From: Nitriliruptoria bacterium
Lineage (GTDB): Bacteria > Actinomycetota > Nitriliruptoria > Euzebyales > Egibacteraceae
DNA length: 36,046 nt
NCBI GenBank assembly: GCA_003550425.1
Contig: PUKE01000239.1
Span: 1 to 36,046 of the forward strand
Reading direction: 5' to 3'
Shown here: positions 32,393 through 36,046 of the stretch, in pieces
Numbering within the stretch: the first letter of the stretch is position 1
Layout of the letters: every line of letters begins with the position of its first letter
Notes under the pieces: model-generated
The model's database searches: none
The model's input: the letters and a program-made list of their open reading frames with translations, nothing else
Told to the model about the DNA's origin: nothing
Program-made: the position numbers and the translations under genes

Positions 32393-34558
32393 TCAGGACC
32401 GCGGCGCGCGGCCGCGGGAGGAGGCGCGGTCCTCGGGGTGCGCGCCGTTGGACGCGGGCTGGTAGCGCTGGGCCAGCGCAGCCAGCGCCTCGGGCTCGCC
32501 GACGATCGTCACCCGGTCCCCCGTCGTGAGCGCCACGTCACCGTCGGGCACCAGCGTGTGGCCGTTGCGGCGCACCAGCGCGACCAGGGACCCGCGCGGC
32601 AGGCCGAGCTCGCGCAGCGGTCGGCCGGCCAGCTCGGCCGACGGGCCGCGGGCGCCCACCTCGACGGCCAGCACGCGGTGCTGCAGCACCGTCTCCTTGA
32701 GCTCCTGCTCGCTGCGGGCGGCACGCCACGCGGCGGCGAAGCCCTCCTGCTCGGCGTGAGCCGCGATCTGGGCGAGGCCTCGCAGCATCGTGCCGGCGGC
32801 GTCGCGGCCGGCCACGAGGAGGAACAGCCCCTCCAGCGGCTGGTCGACCGCGCCCTGCGGGGGCTGTGCGGGCGACGCGAGGGGCGGCGCGATCCCCCCC
32901 TGGGAGCGCAGCAGCACCAGCCGGGCTCCCTGGCCAGGATCGTCGAGCAGCACCCCGGCCATCGCGACCGGCCCGGCCACGGGCAGGTCGCCCGCGCGGG
33001 CGCGCCGCACGACCTCCTCGGCGTCCAGGCCCTCGGCCGCCTCGAGGTCGGCCGCGGCCGCGGCCAGGGCGTCCTCGAAGGGCTCGGGCCCCGCGCGCTC
33101 CACCACGCGCGCGCGGGCGACGAGCTCGTCGAAGCGGTCCTCGCGGCGCGGCCCCTCCTGCTGGACGATGCCGATCAGCTCGGCGTCCAGGTTGTGGTCC
33201 TGGCGCTGGCCGAGGAGGGCGAACCAGTGGAAGATCGCCCCGTGACGCGCGACGCGATGGCGGGCCCACCAGCGCCACCACAGCAGGCACGCGAGGATCA
33301 TGCCGCCGGTGAACACGAGGTAGAGCCCGCCCATCTGCGCCACCAGCCCGACCGAGGCCACGATCCCGGCGACCTGCGGCCACGGGTACCAGGGGCTGCG
33401 AAAGCGCGGGTCGTAGGCGGGGATGCGGCTCGCGCGCATCACGATCACGGCGAGGTTCAGCAGCCCGTAGACCAGCAGGATGAAGGCGCTGGACAGCGAG
33501 GCGATGGCCTCGATGTCCAGGGCCAGGATCGCGGTGGCCATCACGCCGCCGGTGGCCACGACCGCCAGCGTGGGCGTGCCGAAGCGGCTGACGCGGGCCA
33601 GCCGCGCGCCGAGCAGCCCGTCGCGCGCCATCGCGAACGGGAAGCGCGCGGCCGCCAGGATCCCGGCGTTGCCGGTGGCCGCGAAGCCCGCCAGGGCGAC
33701 CAGGACCGCCACCGCCACGCCCGCCGCGCCGGGCAGGAGCACCTCGGTGACCGAGGCCACGGGCGTGAGGTCGTCGGCCAGGCCCTGCGGCCCCTGCAGG
33801 CCCAGCATGACCGCGGCGCCGACCACGTAGATGACCACCCCGGTCACCACCGACAGCAGCAGCCCGAGCGGGATGGTCCGCCCGGGCGCGCGCACCTCCT
33901 CGGCCACGCTGGCGACCTGCGTGAGGCCGGCGTAGGAGAAGAACACCACCCCGGTGGTCGCGATCAGGCCGCCCAGGCCCTCGGGCAGCAGCGCGCCCCC
34001 GCCACCGCCGTCGGGCGGCGTGGTGGTCCACGCCGCCAGCCCCGCGATGAGGATCCCCGCGAGCCCCACGACCATGACGCCGACGAGCACGACCTGCAGC
34101 CCGGAGGTCTTGCGCAGGCCGACGATGTTGAGGGCCGTGAAGACCCCGGTGAGCACCAGCGCCACCGGCACGACGGCCACGTCGACCACCAGGCCGAGGT
34201 AGGCCGACAGGCCCACGAAGGCGAAGGCCGTCTTGAACAGCAGCGCCGCCCACATGCCGAGGCCGCCGACGGTGCCGACGACCGGTCCCAGCGCCCGGTC
34301 GAGGAAGTAGTAGGGCCCGCCCGCCTTGGGCATGGCGGTGGCCAGCTCGGCGGTGGACAGCGCCGCGGGCAGCACGAGCACCCCGGCCAGCAGGTACGCG
34401 GGCACGATCGCGAGCCCGGCGTCGGCCGCGGCGATGCCCGGCAGCAGCAGGATGCCCGGCGCGAGCATCGCGCCCACGCAGATGGCGTAGACGTCGAGCA
34501 GGCCCAGGCGCGCCTCCAGGCGCGGTCCCTCGGCAGGCGTGCGGGTGGGCTCGGCCAT
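32393..34558 (-). CDS. APC-superfamily permease fused to PTS-IIA-like and RCK-C domains
   Basis: 721 residues. Residues about 18-450 form an APC amino-acid/cation transporter of about 12 helices, starting LGLLDVYAICVGAMLAPGILLLPG, with MPKAGGPYYFLDRALG and FFSYAGLTQVASVAEEVRAPGR. Residues about 476-628 resemble a PTS enzyme IIA type-2 domain (GVLLDDPGQGARLVLLRS, LFLLVAGRDAAGTMLRGLAQIA, SEQELKETVLQ), but the phospho-histidine motif (usual PH) is replaced by AMAG, so it probably senses rather than transfers phosphate. Residues about 629-705 look like a TrkA-C/RCK-C domain (PLRELGLPRGSLVALVRR, DVALTTGDRVTIVGEPEAL), a ligand-binding module. The substrate is unknown. ATG 34558 follows GGGAG. It sits between uvrA (129 nt) and uvrC (45 nt), where it has no obvious DNA-repair link. 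Confidence 0.85.
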   Translation of the reverse strand: MAEPTRTPAEGPRLEARLGLLDVYAICVGAMLAPGILLLPGIAAADAGLAIVPAYLLAGVLVLPAALSTAELATAMPKAGGPYYFLDRALGPVVGTVGGLGMWAALLFKTAFAFVGLSAYLGLVVDVAVVPVALVLTGVFTALNIVGLRKTSGLQVVLVGVMVVGLAGILIAGLAAWTTTPPDGGGGGALLPEGLGGLIATTGVVFFSYAGLTQVASVAEEVRAPGRTIPLGLLLSVVTGVVIYVVGAAVMLGLQGPQGLADDLTPVASVTEVLLPGAAGVAVAVLVALAGFAATGNAGILAAARFPFAMARDGLLGARLARVSRFGTPTLAVVATGGVMATAILALDIEAIASLSSAFILLVYGLLNLAVIVMRASRIPAYDPRFRSPWYPWPQVAGIVASVGLVAQMGGLYLVFTGGMILACLLWWRWWARHRVARHGAIFHWFALLGQRQDHNLDAELIGIVQQEGPRREDRFDELVARARVVERAGPEPFEDALAAAAADLEAAEGLDAEEVVRRARAGDLPVAGPVAMAGVLLDDPGQGARLVLLRSQGGIAPPLASPAQPPQGAVDQPLEGLFLLVAGRDAAGTMLRGLAQIAAHAEQEGFAAAWRAARSEQELKETVLQHRVLAVEVGARGPSAELAGRPLRELGLPRGSLVALVRRNGHTLVPDGDVALTTGDRVTIVGEPEALAALAQRYQPASNGAHPEDRASSRGRAPRS

Positions 34559-34687
34559 GGGTGGCGGTCTCCCTGGGCTCGGCGGGCGCGCTCGCGCTCG
34601 GCCCCGGCGGCGCGCGCCCGCGCCAGGCTGACGAGCCCGCCAGCCGCGCACAACCCGCGCGGTCGCCACGGGCGCGCCGACGCCCGG

Positions 34688-36046
<1,359 letters not shown>

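Overview
The window is a stretch of very GC-rich (about 70% or more) bacterial chromosome with strong G/C bias at third codon positions, many GTG starts, GGAGG-type ribosome binding sites and an actinobacterial gene order. The best single clue is the block uvrA - uvrC - rapZ - yvcK - gap - pgk - tpiA - secG, a classic actinobacterial neighbourhood. Together with an actinobacterial GlnA2-like glutamine synthetase and an Rpf resuscitation factor, it suggests a member of the Actinomycetota. A deep-branching lineage such as Nitriliruptoria is possible, but I cannot place it from sequence reading alone. No rRNA, tRNA, CRISPR array, phage or insertion sequence was seen; the window looks like vertically inherited core chromosome with some local rearrangements.

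Layout. 1-2.9 kb (minus): ammonium transporter amt followed by a GlnA2-type glutamine synthetase, cut by the left edge, with a candidate GlnR-type operator upstream of amt. 3.0-8.4 kb: a cofactor-flavoured set on both strands: nadE (NAD), an EAL c-di-GMP phosphodiesterase, dtd (D-aminoacyl-tRNA deacylase), panB (pantothenate/CoA), a PduO-type cobalamin adenosyltransferase and a small conserved-looking protein. 8.4-11.6 kb: an MgtE Mg2+ transporter, a 43-residue cysteine-rich protein, a LysM-(EP)n-Rpf cell-wall protein with a perfect 24-bp terminator hairpin, and an ABA4-like membrane protein. 11.6-15.5 kb: a membrane-anchored molybdopterin oxidoreductase divergent from polyphosphate kinase. 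15.5-21.1 kb (plus): a heterodimeric ABC exporter pair and a YwrD-type gamma-glutamyltransferase.

21.1-36.0 kb (all minus): transcription runs from uvrA at the right edge through an amino-acid permease with a C-terminal degenerate PTS-IIA plus RCK-C module, uvrC, rapZ, yvcK, gap, pgk, tpiA, a blaI-blaR1-like (M56) pair, secG, and an orphan oligopeptide-binding lipoprotein. Two departures from the usual cluster stand out: whiA is missing between yvcK and gap, and the blaI/M56 pair has been placed between tpiA and secG behind a strong terminator.

No clearly new multi-gene system is evident. The most unusual items are the permease-IIA-RCK fusion, the M56 sensor with no penicillin-binding domain, the lipoprotein with no ordinary start codon, the tiny Cys-rich protein and two intergenic tandem arrays built around GATCG cores. 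All functional calls rest on motif recognition by eye; no database search was run.
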